A DNA stretch of 64,000 bases, from NCBI GenBank assembly GCA_905203015.1, contig CAJKUC010000003.1, positions 61,378 through 125,377 of the forward strand. The letters run 5' to 3'. The notes under the pieces were generated by a model, which did no database searches, had not been told where the DNA came from, and worked only from the letters and a program-made list of their open reading frames with translations. Positions 1 through 8,923 of the stretch are shown one piece after another. Every line of letters begins with the position of its first letter. Within the stretch, counting starts at the first letter, position 1. This DNA is from an uncultured Christensenella sp. (lineage in GTDB: Bacteria > Bacillota > Clostridia > Christensenellales > Borkfalkiaceae). The translations under genes and the position numbers were made by a program.

Positions 1-900
1 CTGTTTATTCTGAACGCTTTCGGTATCAGTACGTTCACGCTGTATATGTCTTTGCTCGCTACGGTGCTGAATATCGGCGGAAATATTCTGCTCGTGTCGC
101 TCGGGCTCGGCGTGGCGGGGCTTGCGATTTCTTCGGTGTTTGCGGCGGTGGCGGTAGACGGCTGTTACCTTCTGAAACTGCACGCCTGCTATAAAGAAAT
201 GGGCGTGGGCACGGCGAAAATTACGTTTAAGAATCTCGGTTTTTCCTCCTCCCTCGCTTACGCGCTTCCCAATATGGCGCAGCAGGGAGTGATGTATCTT
301 TCGTCGCTTCTCCTGTCGCCGCTTGTAAACGGCATGGGCGCTTCCGCTTCTGCGGCGTATACCGTCGCGCTCACCGTGTTCAATCTCATTCAGGCGGTGT
401 ACTGCAATTCGTCGAAAGCGGTGAGCAATTATTCGGCGCAATGCGTCGGTTTGCATAAATACAGAGGCTTGAAAAAAGGACTCGGCGTAGGTGTCCTGCA
501 GGGGCTTGCGTTCACTTTGCCGTTTATCGTTGTCTGCTCGGTTCTGCCCGATAAAGTGTGTTCTCTGTTTTTCAAGGCGGATGCCGACGCGCTTTCGCGG
601 GAATATGCCGAATTGTTCGCCCGCACGTACGTTCCGTTCATGGTGTTCGCCATTCTGAATAACCTTTTTCACGCGCTGTATCGCGGCGTAAAGGCCTCGG
701 CGTTTTTGTTCTCGTCTACGTTCGTCGGCGCGGCGGTGCGCTGGATCGCTTCGTTTCTGCTGATCTCGAAATACGGCATGCCGGGCTTTTTTGCGGGCTG
801 GGCGATTTCCTGGGTGGGGGAAGCGTTGTACGCGTTCGCGCTGTTTCTCACGGGGCGGTGGAATCCTGCAAGAAGAGAAGCGACGGAATCCCGCGATTGA
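1..900 (+). CDS. MATE-family efflux transporter, 3' part only
   Basis: The frame is open from the first base, so the true start lies upstream of the window and only the C-terminal 299 residues are seen. They consist of successive hydrophobic helices with short polar loops, ending in a basic tail (ARREATESRD), as in the second half of a 12-helix MatE exporter. The family uses Na+ or H+ gradients in the cytoplasmic membrane to export cationic drugs or metabolites. The substrate cannot be read from the sequence. The gene ends before a bidirectional terminator shared with the convergent mnmG gene. The family assignment rests on the overall pattern of helices and loop residues rather than on a catalytic motif. 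Confidence 0.8.
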   Translation: MFILNAFGISTFTLYMSLLATVLNIGGNILLVSLGLGVAGLAISSVFAAVAVDGCYLLKLHACYKEMGVGTAKITFKNLGFSSSLAYALPNMAQQGVMYLSSLLLSPLVNGMGASASAAYTVALTVFNLIQAVYCNSSKAVSNYSAQCVGLHKYRGLKKGLGVGVLQGLAFTLPFIVVCSVLPDKVCSLFFKADADALSREYAELFARTYVPFMVFAILNNLFHALYRGVKASAFLFSSTFVGAAVRWIASFLLISKYGMPGFFAGWAISWVGEALYAFALFLTGRWNPARREATESRD

Positions 901-1017
901 TCCGGCGTTTTTCGGGTCGGCTTCATTATATCACGGATTTTGCGTTTTTCTCTCTTTGCGTGCCGTTTTTTTTGAGCGAAAAACGAAGGATACAGAAGGA
1001 AAACAAAACAGAAAAAA

Positions 1018-1062
1018 TAAAACAGCCTTATCCGCTTATATTTTGCGGCAGGCTGTTTTTTC
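1018..1062. terminator. bidirectional intrinsic terminator between MATE gene and mnmG
   Basis: AACAGCCT (1021-1028) pairs with AGGCTGTT (1050-1057), and CCGC with GCGG lies inside. A T run follows on the plus strand and an A-rich stretch precedes it, so the hairpin can terminate transcription from both convergent genes. Confidence 0.85.
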
Positions 1063-1126
1063 GTTTGATATTGAATTTTGCGCGGCTTTATTGCCTCTTG
1101 AGAACGGAAAAAGTTCCGTCGTTCGG

Positions 1127-2998
1127 TTATCGGTTTTTCTTTCGTTCGGCTAAATACACCATCAGTACGGCAACGTCGGCGGGGTTCACGCCCGAAATTC
1201 TGCCCGCTTGCCCGAGGTTCAGCGGCTTGATGCGGCTCAATTTTTCCCGCGCTTCCAGCCTCAGCCCCGAAATCGAAGAATAATCGAGGTCGGAAGGCAG
1301 GGCTTTTTCTTCCAGTTTTTTCGCTCGCGCGATCTGTTCTTCCGCCTGTTTCACGTATCCGCCGTAGCGCACGGTGATTTCCGCCGTTTCCGCAACGTCG
1401 GAGGAGTATTCCGAGAATACGGAAAATTCCCGCATGATTTCGCAGAGCGGCACGTTCCGCCGCAACAGATCGGCATACGAAAGGGCGCAGTGAGGCGGTT
1501 CGTAGCCGTATTTTCTTAAAAGCGGCAGACTTTTTTCCCGATCCGCTTTTTCGTTCAGCCGTTCAAGCAGTTCTTCGTATAACGCTTTCCGTTTTGTATA
1601 GCGCGCATACCGTTCTTCGCTTACCAGCCCGCACGCATAGCCGAGGGGAGTCAGGCGGAAATCCGCGTCGTCCTGCCGCAAGCAGATACGGTATTCCGCG
1701 CGGGAAGTCATCATACGATAGGGCTCGTCCGTGCCTTTCGTCACAAGATCGTCGATCAGAACGCCTATATACGCTTGATCTCGTCTTAAAACGAGCGGCG
1801 GAAGCCCGCGCAGTTTCAAAGAGGCGTTCAGCCCCGCGATCAATCCCTGCGCGGCCGCTTCTTCGTAGCCCGAGGTGCCGTTGATCTGTCCCGCGGTGTA
1901 AATGCCTTCCGCTTTTTTGAATTCCAGCGTGGGAAGTACGTCGAGCGTATCGATGCAATCGTATTCGATCGCGTAGCCGTAACGCACTACGTCGGCGTGT
2001 TCCAGCCCCGCCACGGAAGCGTACATTTTCCGCTGTACGTCGTGCGGCATCGAGGTGGACATACCGCCCACGTAAATTTCCGACGTATCCGATCCTTCCG
2101 GTTCGAGGAACACCTGATGACGTTCCTTGTCTTTGAAACGTACGATTTTCGTTTCCACGGAAGGGCAGTACCGCGGACCCGTAGACGTGATCAGTCCGTT
2201 GTATAAGGGAGAGCGATCGAGGTTTTCGAGGATGATTTCATGCGTCTTCGCGTTTGTGTAGGTGAGATGGCAGGAAGCGGTGTTTTTCGGCGGATCGTCC
2301 GTCACGAAAGAAAACGCGTAGCCTTTTTCGTCGCCTTTCTGTTCTTCGCAGACGGCGAAATTCACCGTTTTACCGTCTACGCGCGCGGGCGTTCCCGTCT
2401 TGAAACGGCGGATTTTATAGCCGAGCGCGGCAAGCGACGCCGTAAGTTTCGTGGCGCGCGAAAATCCGTTCGGGCCGGAGGGCTGTACGAGGTCGCCCGT
2501 GATCGTCTGCGAATTGAGATATACGCCCGTGCACACCACAACGGCGTGGCAGCGTATGATGCCGCCGTAGGTGGTTTTTACGCCTGCGCATTTTCCGTTT
2601 TCCGTAAGTATTTCGGCGGCTTCCGCCTGCAATACGCGCAGATTCGGCCGGCTTTCCAGCACGCGCTTCATTTCGCGGTGATAGGCGGCTTTGTCCGTCT
2701 GCGCGCGCAGACATTGCACCGCCGCGCCCTTGCCCGCGTTCAGCATGCGCATCTGCAGGGCGGTTTTGTCCGCGATGATTCCCATTTCTCCGCCGAGCGC
2801 GTCGATTTCGCGTACGAGATGACCTTTCGCCGTGCCGCCGATGGAGGGGTTGCACGGCAGAAAGCCGATTCCGTCGAGATTCAGCGTAAGTATCACGGTG
2901 TTCAATCCCGTTCTCGCCAAGGCGAGGGCGGCTTCTATGCCCGCATGCCCCGCGCCGATCACCGCCGCGTCTGCGGTATATTCTTCAAAATCTTCCAT
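1127..2998 (-). CDS. mnmG: tRNA uridine-34 carboxymethylaminomethyl synthesis enzyme MnmG (GidA)
   Basis: This is the FAD-dependent partner of MnmE that installs the cmnm5 group on U34 of tRNAs. The 623 residues match the family length. The FAD-binding loop GAGHAG is at residues 15-20, the motif FLPCNPSIGG is near residue 46, and the C-terminal helical MnmE-binding region ends with a typical LGQAGRISGVNPADVAVL segment. The start ATG has only a weak upstream purine stretch (GGATACG). It lies 39 bp downstream of the dnaA stop on the same strand, so dnaA and mnmG are probably co-transcribed. In many Clostridia mnmG instead follows mnmE, which is absent here. Identification is secure. Confidence 0.97.
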   Translation of the reverse strand: MEDFEEYTADAAVIGAGHAGIEAALALARTGLNTVILTLNLDGIGFLPCNPSIGGTAKGHLVREIDALGGEMGIIADKTALQMRMLNAGKGAAVQCLRAQTDKAAYHREMKRVLESRPNLRVLQAEAAEILTENGKCAGVKTTYGGIIRCHAVVVCTGVYLNSQTITGDLVQPSGPNGFSRATKLTASLAALGYKIRRFKTGTPARVDGKTVNFAVCEEQKGDEKGYAFSFVTDDPPKNTASCHLTYTNAKTHEIILENLDRSPLYNGLITSTGPRYCPSVETKIVRFKDKERHQVFLEPEGSDTSEIYVGGMSTSMPHDVQRKMYASVAGLEHADVVRYGYAIEYDCIDTLDVLPTLEFKKAEGIYTAGQINGTSGYEEAAAQGLIAGLNASLKLRGLPPLVLRRDQAYIGVLIDDLVTKGTDEPYRMMTSRAEYRICLRQDDADFRLTPLGYACGLVSEERYARYTKRKALYEELLERLNEKADREKSLPLLRKYGYEPPHCALSYADLLRRNVPLCEIMREFSVFSEYSSDVAETAEITVRYGGYVKQAEEQIARAKKLEEKALPSDLDYSSISGLRLEAREKLSRIKPLNLGQAGRISGVNPADVAVLMVYLAERKKNR

Positions 2999-3037
2999 AA
3001 ATTCGTATCCGATCCGAAAAACACTTTGTTTTTGCGC

Positions 3038-4393
3038 TTATCGTTTGTAGATAACGTTTTTCACGTCGTCCACTTCTTTCGCTATTTTTTCGTTGAGTCT
3101 GATTAAATCTTCCACTTTATCCCGCGAATACATGATCGTGGTGTGATCCCGTCCGCCCATGAGGTTGCCCACGGAAACGAGGGGAAGGGAAAGCAGTTCG
3201 CACATTAAATAGGCGCAGATCTGTCGCGCTTTCACAAGATCCGCTTTTTTCCCTTTGCCGAGAAGGTCTTCCTTGCGGCATTTGTAATAAGAGCACACCG
3301 CCGAAATAATTGTTTCGGGCGTTACGTCTTCTTTTTCGTCTTCGTTTTCGCGTACGGCTTCGTTCAGCGCTTTTTTCGCAAGGGATAAAGAAATGGGCTC
3401 TTCGTGCAGTTTCGCCGCAAAAATCACTTTGTTCAGCCGCCCTTCGAGTGTTCGCACGTCGTGCCCCGAATATCCCGCGAGGTATTCCAGCACGTCGTCG
3501 GGAATAAAGCAACGCTTATCCATCGATTTGCGCTTTAAAATGGCGATTTTCGTTTCGGTGTCGGGCGGTTGCACGTCTGTGATCAGGCCGCCCTCGAAAC
3601 GCGTGCGCAGTCTTTCTTCCAGCGTGGCGATTTCTTTCGGCGGGCGATCGGAAGTGAGCACGATCTGCTTGTTCTGCGAAAACAGTTCGTTGAACGTGTG
3701 GAAAAATTCTTCCTGTACGCCCGGCTTTTTCGCAAGGAATTGTATATCGTCGATCATCAGCACGTCTACGTTGCGGTAGTGCGTGCGGAAACGCGCGCTT
3801 TTATCGCGCGAAGAAAATTTCCCCGAAATCATCGAATCGATGAATTCGTTCAGAAAGTTGTCGCAGGTGGTGTATAAAATCCGTTTCGCGGGGTAGTGCT
3901 CGCTCACGTAATTTGCGATCGCCTGCAAAAGGTGGGTTTTTCCCAGCCCCGATTCCCCGTAGATGAAGAGGGGGTTAAAACTTTCCCCCGGGTGTTCCGC
4001 AACGGATTTTGCCGCGGCGTATACGAATTTGTTGCCGCTGCCCACCACGAACGAATCGAACGTGTAATTTTTATTGAGCGGCACGGGATTGAACGCGTCG
4101 TTGAAATCGTCCGCTTCTTCCAGGGGATAAGCCGCGCTGTTTTCCACGTAAATACGGAATCCGTCCAGCCCCACGTTCGCTTTTTCCACGGCGTCGGAAA
4201 TGGCGGCGGCGTGTTTTTTCATAATCGTGTCGGCGGTCATTTCCGTCTGCGCTTTCAATACGATTTTTCTGCCGAGGATATCCACGGGTTCGAGGTCCTT
4301 CACGAACGCGTCGTACGAGACGGGCGGAATAACGTTCTGCACTCTGTCGCGGATAAGTTTCCATAAATATTCTGTCTGCGATTTTTCAGCCAA
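3038..4393 (-). CDS. dnaA: chromosomal replication initiator DnaA
   Basis: DnaA binds the origin, forms an ATP-dependent filament and opens DNA for helicase loading. The AAA+ Walker A motif GESGLGKT, Walker B VLMIDDIQFL and the C-terminal box-recognition signature GGRDHTTIMYS are all present. I place the start at a TTG (4393): GGAGG sits 8 nt upstream (plus-strand 4402-4406), the protein becomes 451 residues, the usual length, and it begins LAEKSQTEYLW, a normal domain I. The frame remains open 126 bp further upstream to an ATG, but that extension is basic and unlike DnaA. The gene is divergent from recF, not upstream of dnaN-recF as usual. No cluster of TTATCCACA boxes was seen in the 260-bp gap. 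Confidence 0.97.
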   Translation of the reverse strand: MAEKSQTEYLWKLIRDRVQNVIPPVSYDAFVKDLEPVDILGRKIVLKAQTEMTADTIMKKHAAAISDAVEKANVGLDGFRIYVENSAAYPLEEADDFNDAFNPVPLNKNYTFDSFVVGSGNKFVYAAAKSVAEHPGESFNPLFIYGESGLGKTHLLQAIANYVSEHYPAKRILYTTCDNFLNEFIDSMISGKFSSRDKSARFRTHYRNVDVLMIDDIQFLAKKPGVQEEFFHTFNELFSQNKQIVLTSDRPPKEIATLEERLRTRFEGGLITDVQPPDTETKIAILKRKSMDKRCFIPDDVLEYLAGYSGHDVRTLEGRLNKVIFAAKLHEEPISLSLAKKALNEAVRENEDEKEDVTPETIISAVCSYYKCRKEDLLGKGKKADLVKARQICAYLMCELLSLPLVSVGNLMGGRDHTTIMYSRDKVEDLIRLNEKIAKEVDDVKNVIYKR

Positions 4394-4480
4394 GGCGGTT
4401 TCCTCCGTAATCCGAAAAACGCCGTGAAAACGCGAAAGGGAAAAATTTTCGCGCAATTTTCCGTCGCGGCGTTTTTTTCT

Positions 4481-4509
4481 TTGTCTTTTCGGTAAATATC
4501 TGCTATAAT
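4481..4509 (+). promoter_or_regulatory. sigma-A promoter for recF
   Basis: TTGTCT (4481-4486), a 17-bp spacer and TATAAT (4504-4509) point toward recF. The leader would be about 137 nt. An overlapping minus-strand TATAAT lies in the same AT-rich core and could serve dnaA, but it has no good -35 box. Confidence 0.7.
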
Positions 4510-4652
4510 TATAATACAAAATTCAAGGAAAATAAAGTGTTTTCGTCTCTTTTTTTCGGATTCGCGGATTTTTTTCGCCGCCCGATCGCCACACGATCGT
4601 CGCTTACGGAATTTCCGCGCCGGAAAAGAGAAAAAACTTCGCGCGCAAAAAA

Positions 4653-5738
4653 ATGCAGATCAAAAAACTCACTCTCCGCAATTTCAGAAATTATGAGGAA
4701 GAAGAATTTACTTTTTCCGAAGGGCTCAACGTTTTGTTCGGCAAAAACGGGCAGGGGAAAACGAATTGCGCGGAAGCGGTATTTTATCTTTGCACGGGTT
4801 CGTCGCTTCGGATACGCCACGATAAACAGTTGATCCGTATCGGCGCGCAAAAGGCGGAAATCTGCGCCGAGGCAAACAACCGCTACGGCAGAGTGACGAT
4901 CGAAGCGGATATATCCGAAGAAAAACGCGCGTTGTTCGTGAACGGCACGAAACTTACGAAAAGCGCGGATCTGATGGGGCATATCAACAGCGTGTTTTTT
5001 TCGCCCGGCGAATTGCGTCTGATACAGGACGGCCCCGACGAGCGGCGGCGTTTCATGAATATGTCCGTCTCGCAGACGTCTCCCGCCTACTACACCGCGC
5101 TGCTGCGGTATATGCGTATCCTCGATCAGCGCAACGCGCTTTTGAAAAATACCGATTACGCCACGGTGACGGCTACCCTTCCCGTGTGGGACGAACAACT
5201 TTGCCGTTATGCCGCCGTAATCGCCGTAAAAAGGCGCGAATTTCTCGAAAAATTGGTGGCGTACGCGGCGGATATACACGCGGAACTCACCGACGGCAAA
5301 GAAACGCTTTCCCTTTCGCCGGACAGGCGATACGAAGGCGACGAGGGCGAAATCGCCGAAAGACTTCTGAAACAATTGAAAAATTCCTATGAAAAGGATC
5401 GGCGGCTGGGGTATACCACCGTCGGCCCGCACCGCGACGACGTAACTTTCTGTATTTCTGGGAAAGACGCGCGCGGTTATGCTTCGCAGGGTCAGACGCG
5501 CACCGCTGCGCTCGCTGTGAAACTTGCCGAAGTGGAGATTTTCAAAGAGGTGTCCGGCGAATACCCCGTGCTCATCTTAGACGACGTGATGAGCGAACTG
5601 GATACGCTGCGGCGCAAAAAACTCGTAGGCAGAATCGACGGTTTGCAGACGATCGTCACCTGCACGCACGCCGAACGCGCCCTTTACGGAAAACAGGCGA
5701 ACAAGATTCGTATCGACGGCGGAAAGATCGTGAAATAA
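4653..5738 (+). CDS. recF: DNA replication/repair protein RecF
   Basis: RecF binds gapped DNA and, with RecO and RecR, loads RecA for recombinational repair. The 361 residues carry the ABC-type Walker A GKNGQGKTN near residue 31, and the C-terminal Walker B/D-loop ILDDVMSELD. The start is set by the family N terminus MQIKKLTLRNFRNY. The SD is poor (GAAAAGAG, far upstream). RecR, its partner, is also in this window (42090). dnaN and gyrB, the normal flanking genes, are missing, so the classic dnaA-dnaN-recF-gyrB cluster is broken up in this genome. Confidence 0.96.
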   Translation: MQIKKLTLRNFRNYEEEEFTFSEGLNVLFGKNGQGKTNCAEAVFYLCTGSSLRIRHDKQLIRIGAQKAEICAEANNRYGRVTIEADISEEKRALFVNGTKLTKSADLMGHINSVFFSPGELRLIQDGPDERRRFMNMSVSQTSPAYYTALLRYMRILDQRNALLKNTDYATVTATLPVWDEQLCRYAAVIAVKRREFLEKLVAYAADIHAELTDGKETLSLSPDRRYEGDEGEIAERLLKQLKNSYEKDRRLGYTTVGPHRDDVTFCISGKDARGYASQGQTRTAALAVKLAEVEIFKEVSGEYPVLILDDVMSELDTLRRKKLVGRIDGLQTIVTCTHAERALYGKQANKIRIDGGKIVK

Positions 5739-5897
5739 CACTTTTTTCGTAACTCGTCGTTTTTTACGCTTTTCGCGCTCCCTTGCCGCGCCGCTTTGTT
5801 GATCGCGTTTCTGACCGCGCGCGCCGAATAAAATCCGTTTTTCTTCCGCATACTGTTTTCGTATATATCGGGCGGGAAGCGAAAGGCGGAAAAAATT

Positions 5898-7385
5898 ATG
5901 AAAATACAAAGATCGCTCGCAAAAAAGCGGGGCAATATACGAAAAACGTCGGAAATCACGTTCCTTTTCGGGAGCGTTTTTTTATCGGTAATTTTTGCCT
6001 TTTCCGGCATATATTTTCTTTTTGGAAAGCCGTGCGGCATGTTTTCGCCGCGGGGCGGAAACGCGGAGCGGATCTGCGCCGAGGCATGCGGGGGGATAGG
6101 CAGGGAGGAAAAATTTCCTTCCTGCGTGCGGGTGTGCGGGATCGACGTCGGCGGAATGGAAAAAAGCAAAGCGTTTGCGCTGATCAGGGCGGAGGAACAA
6201 AGCAGGATCGCGCCGTTTTATGCGGACACATGGCGCGGCGAAGAGGTGTTTTATCCGTACGAAATCGGCTTCACCGATAATCTCGGCGAGATTTTCTCCC
6301 GGGCGAAAAAGGGCGGCGTTTACGAATGCGAAATGCAATGTTATCTGAAAGGCACGGGAAAAGAGCGGCTGTTTTCCGTCATCGGAAAGCCCGAAAAAAA
6401 CGCCGTCGTGCTTTTCGGAAAAAACGGCTTTTCTTACGAAAAAGAGGAGGACGGCATTGCGTTCGACGAGGAAAAAACGTCCGCCGCGCTGGATAAGGCG
6501 CTGCGTTCGCTCCGCCTCGGCCCGCACGGCTGGGAATTTCCGAGATTCAAAGCGGAAACCTATCCCGTAAAGGCTGAAATCACGCTGAAAGAAGCAAAAG
6601 AAAGCACAAAAAAAATCTCTTCGTTTTCCACGCGGTTTTCCACGGCAAACGCGGGCAGATGCAAAAACGTGGCGCTTGCGGCGGCGGCTCTGAACGGCAG
6701 CACGATCTGCGGCGGAGAAACGCTTTCTTTCAACGAAACGGTGGGGAAACGTACGAGAGAAAGAGGCTACGAAGAGGCAAAAATCATACAGAGCGGCGAA
6801 TTCGTTTCGGGCGTGGGCGGCGGCGTGTGCCAGGCGAGCACTACGCTTTTCAACGCCGCGTTGCTGTGCGGCATGCGCGTAACGGAGCGGCGCTCGCATT
6901 CTCTTTCCGTTTCGTACGTGCCGCCTTCCCGTGACGCGATGGTGTCTTCGGAAAGCGATCTTAAAATCACGAATCCGTTTCCGTATCCCGTATACCTTGA
7001 AACAAAATGCGAAAACGGAATCGTGACGGCTGTTTTTTACGGAAAAAAAACGAACAGAACGTACACGCTCGAAAGCCGCGTGACGGGAAAAATCGCGCCG
7101 CCCGCCGCCGAAAAAAAGAAACTCACGGAAGAAGAATCGGAAAAATTCCGCGAAACGCAGGATTGGGAAAAGGGCAAAACGGTACTCCGCGCCGAACGCG
7201 AAGGCATCAGAAGCGAATTGTACCGAAGCGAGTATCAAAACGGCAGATTGATCTCCCGTAAAAAACTTTTTTCCGATTCTTACTCGCCCGTGCGCGGGAT
7301 CGTGGGAATAATCGTCAAAAAAGTTGCCGATACGCCAAATATTTTTCCGTCAAACGTTTGTCTTTTTTGCAAAAAAATGTTATAA
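5898..7385 (+). CDS. VanW-family membrane-anchored protein
   Basis: The 495-residue protein has a basic N terminus, one membrane helix at about residues 20-42 and a large extracytoplasmic part. Roughly residues 240-385 form a VanW domain with the hallmark FNETVGKRTRERGY and the GGGVCQASTTL stretch. The preceding region resembles the peptidoglycan-binding-4 domain that often accompanies VanW. The family takes its name from the vanB vancomycin-resistance cluster, but most homologues in Clostridia are unlinked to resistance and their activity is unknown; a role at the cell wall is inferred. AGGCGG lies 10 nt before the ATG. The final codons contain the asnS promoter. Confidence 0.85.
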   Translation: MKIQRSLAKKRGNIRKTSEITFLFGSVFLSVIFAFSGIYFLFGKPCGMFSPRGGNAERICAEACGGIGREEKFPSCVRVCGIDVGGMEKSKAFALIRAEEQSRIAPFYADTWRGEEVFYPYEIGFTDNLGEIFSRAKKGGVYECEMQCYLKGTGKERLFSVIGKPEKNAVVLFGKNGFSYEKEEDGIAFDEEKTSAALDKALRSLRLGPHGWEFPRFKAETYPVKAEITLKEAKESTKKISSFSTRFSTANAGRCKNVALAAAALNGSTICGGETLSFNETVGKRTRERGYEEAKIIQSGEFVSGVGGGVCQASTTLFNAALLCGMRVTERRSHSLSVSYVPPSRDAMVSSESDLKITNPFPYPVYLETKCENGIVTAVFYGKKTNRTYTLESRVTGKIAPPAAEKKKLTEEESEKFRETQDWEKGKTVLRAEREGIRSELYRSEYQNGRLISRKKLFSDSYSPVRGIVGIIVKKVADTPNIFPSNVCLFCKKML

Positions 7386-7386
7386 T
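7358..7386 (+). promoter_or_regulatory. sigma-A promoter for asnS, inside the end of the VanW gene
   Basis: TTGTCT (7358-7363), 17 bp and TATAAT (7381-7386) overlap the last codons of the VanW-family gene, whose stop ends at 7385. The start point would fall near 7393, giving a leader of about 60 nt that includes a hairpin. Confidence 0.75.
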
Positions 7387-7408
7387 TAAAAAGTATAAAC
7401 CACAGAAT

Positions 7409-7434
7409 GAACGATTGCGCCGTAGCGGTCGTTC
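7409..7434 (+). other. leader hairpin directly before the asnS SD
   Basis: GAACGA (7409-7414) pairs with TCGTTC (7429-7434), with an inner CCG/CGG. The SD CGGGAG begins one or two bases later. It has no T tract, so it is not a terminator. Confidence 0.5.
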
Positions 7435-7451
7435 GCGGGAGCAGACGAATT

Positions 7452-8846
7452 ATGGAAAGAATCAGGCTGAAAGAGATTGCCTCGAACGTTGCGGCGTTCG
7501 ATCAAAAAAGCGTTACCGTCGCGGGGTGGATCAAAACCGTCCGCGATTCCAAGGCGTTCGGGTTTATAGAACTTTCGGACGGCAGTTGCTTTAAAAACAC
7601 GCAGATCGTATTCGAGCGCGCAAACCTCGATAATTACGACGAAATCGCGCGCCAGAACGTGGGCGCGTCGGTGTACGTGACGGGTACGGTGGTGGCTACG
7701 CCCGAAAACAAGCAGCCCTACGAGATCAAGGCGCAGAAAATCGTGGTGGAAGGGGAATCCTCGCCCGAATATCCGTTGCAGAAGAAGCGCCATTCGGTGG
7801 AATTTCTGCGCGAGATAGCGCATTTGCGCCCTCGTACGAATCTGTTTTCCGCCGTATTTAAAATCCGCAGCGAAGCGGCTTTCGCAATTCACAAATTCTT
7901 CAACGAACGCGGCTTTGTGTACGTGCATACGCCGATCATTACGGGCAGCGACTGCGAAGGCGCGGGCGCGATGTTTCAGGTGACCACGCTCGATCTCGAC
8001 GCGCTCGGCAAAAGCGGAAAAGCCCCCGATTACAAGCAGGATTTCTTCGGCAAGAAAGCCTCGCTCACCGTTTCGGGGCAACTCAACGTGGAAACGTACG
8101 CGATGGCGTTTTCCAACGTGTATACGTTCGGCCCCACTTTCCGCGCGGAACATTCCAATACGGCGCGGCATGCGGCGGAATTTTGGATGATCGAGCCGGA
8201 AATGGCGTTCTGCGATCTTGCGGGGGATATGGACGTAGCCGAAGATATGGTGAAACATATCATCTCGTATGTGGGAGAAACGTGCAAAGACGAACTGGAA
8301 TTTCTGAATAAATTCGTGGATACGGGGCTTCTCGAACGGCTGAAAAACGTTTCGGAAAACGATTTCGTACGCCTTCCGTATACGGAGGCGATCGGAATAC
8401 TGAAAGAGCACGCGGACGAATTCGACGACAAGAATATTTTCTGGGGCAAAGATCTGCAGAGCGAACACGAACGCTATCTCACCGAAAAAGTGTTTAAAAA
8501 GCCTGTGTTCCTCACCGATTATCCGAAGGAAATCAAAGCGTTTTACATGAAACTCAATCCCGACGGGAAGACGGTGGCGGCGGCGGATCTGCTCGTTCCC
8601 GGGATCGGCGAACTTATCGGCGGTTCGCAGCGCGAAGAGAATTACGAAAAACTCTATTCCCGTATCGTGGAACTGGGCATGAATCCCGCCGATTATTCCT
8701 GGTATCTCGATCTGCGCAAATACGGCGGCGCGACGCACAGCGGCTTCGGGCTCGGCTTCGAGCGGATGATCATGTATCTGACGGGCGTGAATAACATCCG
8801 CGACGTGATTCCGTTCCCGCGTACGGTATCCAATCTGTTGTTCTGA
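7452..8846 (+). CDS. asnS: asparaginyl-tRNA synthetase
   Basis: AsnRS charges tRNA-Asn. It has an N-terminal OB-fold anticodon-binding domain followed by a class II catalytic core with motif 2 (FRAEHSNTARHAAEF, about residue 230) and motif 3 (GFGLGFERMIMYLTG, about residue 431). I start it at the ATG at 7452, giving 464 residues, because CGGGAG lies 9 nt upstream and MERIRLKEIA fits the family N terminus; the in-frame ATG at 7407 would add 15 unrelated residues and falls inside the leader hairpin. Its own promoter lies in the end of the preceding gene. The sequence HSNTARHAAEFW and the overall length favour AsnRS over AspRS. Confidence 0.96.
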   Translation: MERIRLKEIASNVAAFDQKSVTVAGWIKTVRDSKAFGFIELSDGSCFKNTQIVFERANLDNYDEIARQNVGASVYVTGTVVATPENKQPYEIKAQKIVVEGESSPEYPLQKKRHSVEFLREIAHLRPRTNLFSAVFKIRSEAAFAIHKFFNERGFVYVHTPIITGSDCEGAGAMFQVTTLDLDALGKSGKAPDYKQDFFGKKASLTVSGQLNVETYAMAFSNVYTFGPTFRAEHSNTARHAAEFWMIEPEMAFCDLAGDMDVAEDMVKHIISYVGETCKDELEFLNKFVDTGLLERLKNVSENDFVRLPYTEAIGILKEHADEFDDKNIFWGKDLQSEHERYLTEKVFKKPVFLTDYPKEIKAFYMKLNPDGKTVAAADLLVPGIGELIGGSQREENYEKLYSRIVELGMNPADYSWYLDLRKYGGATHSGFGLGFERMIMYLTGVNNIRDVIPFPRTVSNLLF

Positions 8847-8923
8847 AAACGGACTGCGGAAACGAAAGAAAAAGAACGGCGTGCCCGCGGCAAAGAAAAA
8901 ACGCGGCGCGCGGAGGAACATAC

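Noticed and set aside
4394..4652. oriC between dnaA and recF
   Set aside because: No DnaA-box cluster could be found on either strand; only a promoter core and AT-rich stretch are present.
7407..7451. Upstream ATG of asnS at 7407
   Set aside because: It lies in the leader hairpin and adds 15 unrelated residues; the ATG at 7452 has the SD and the family N terminus.
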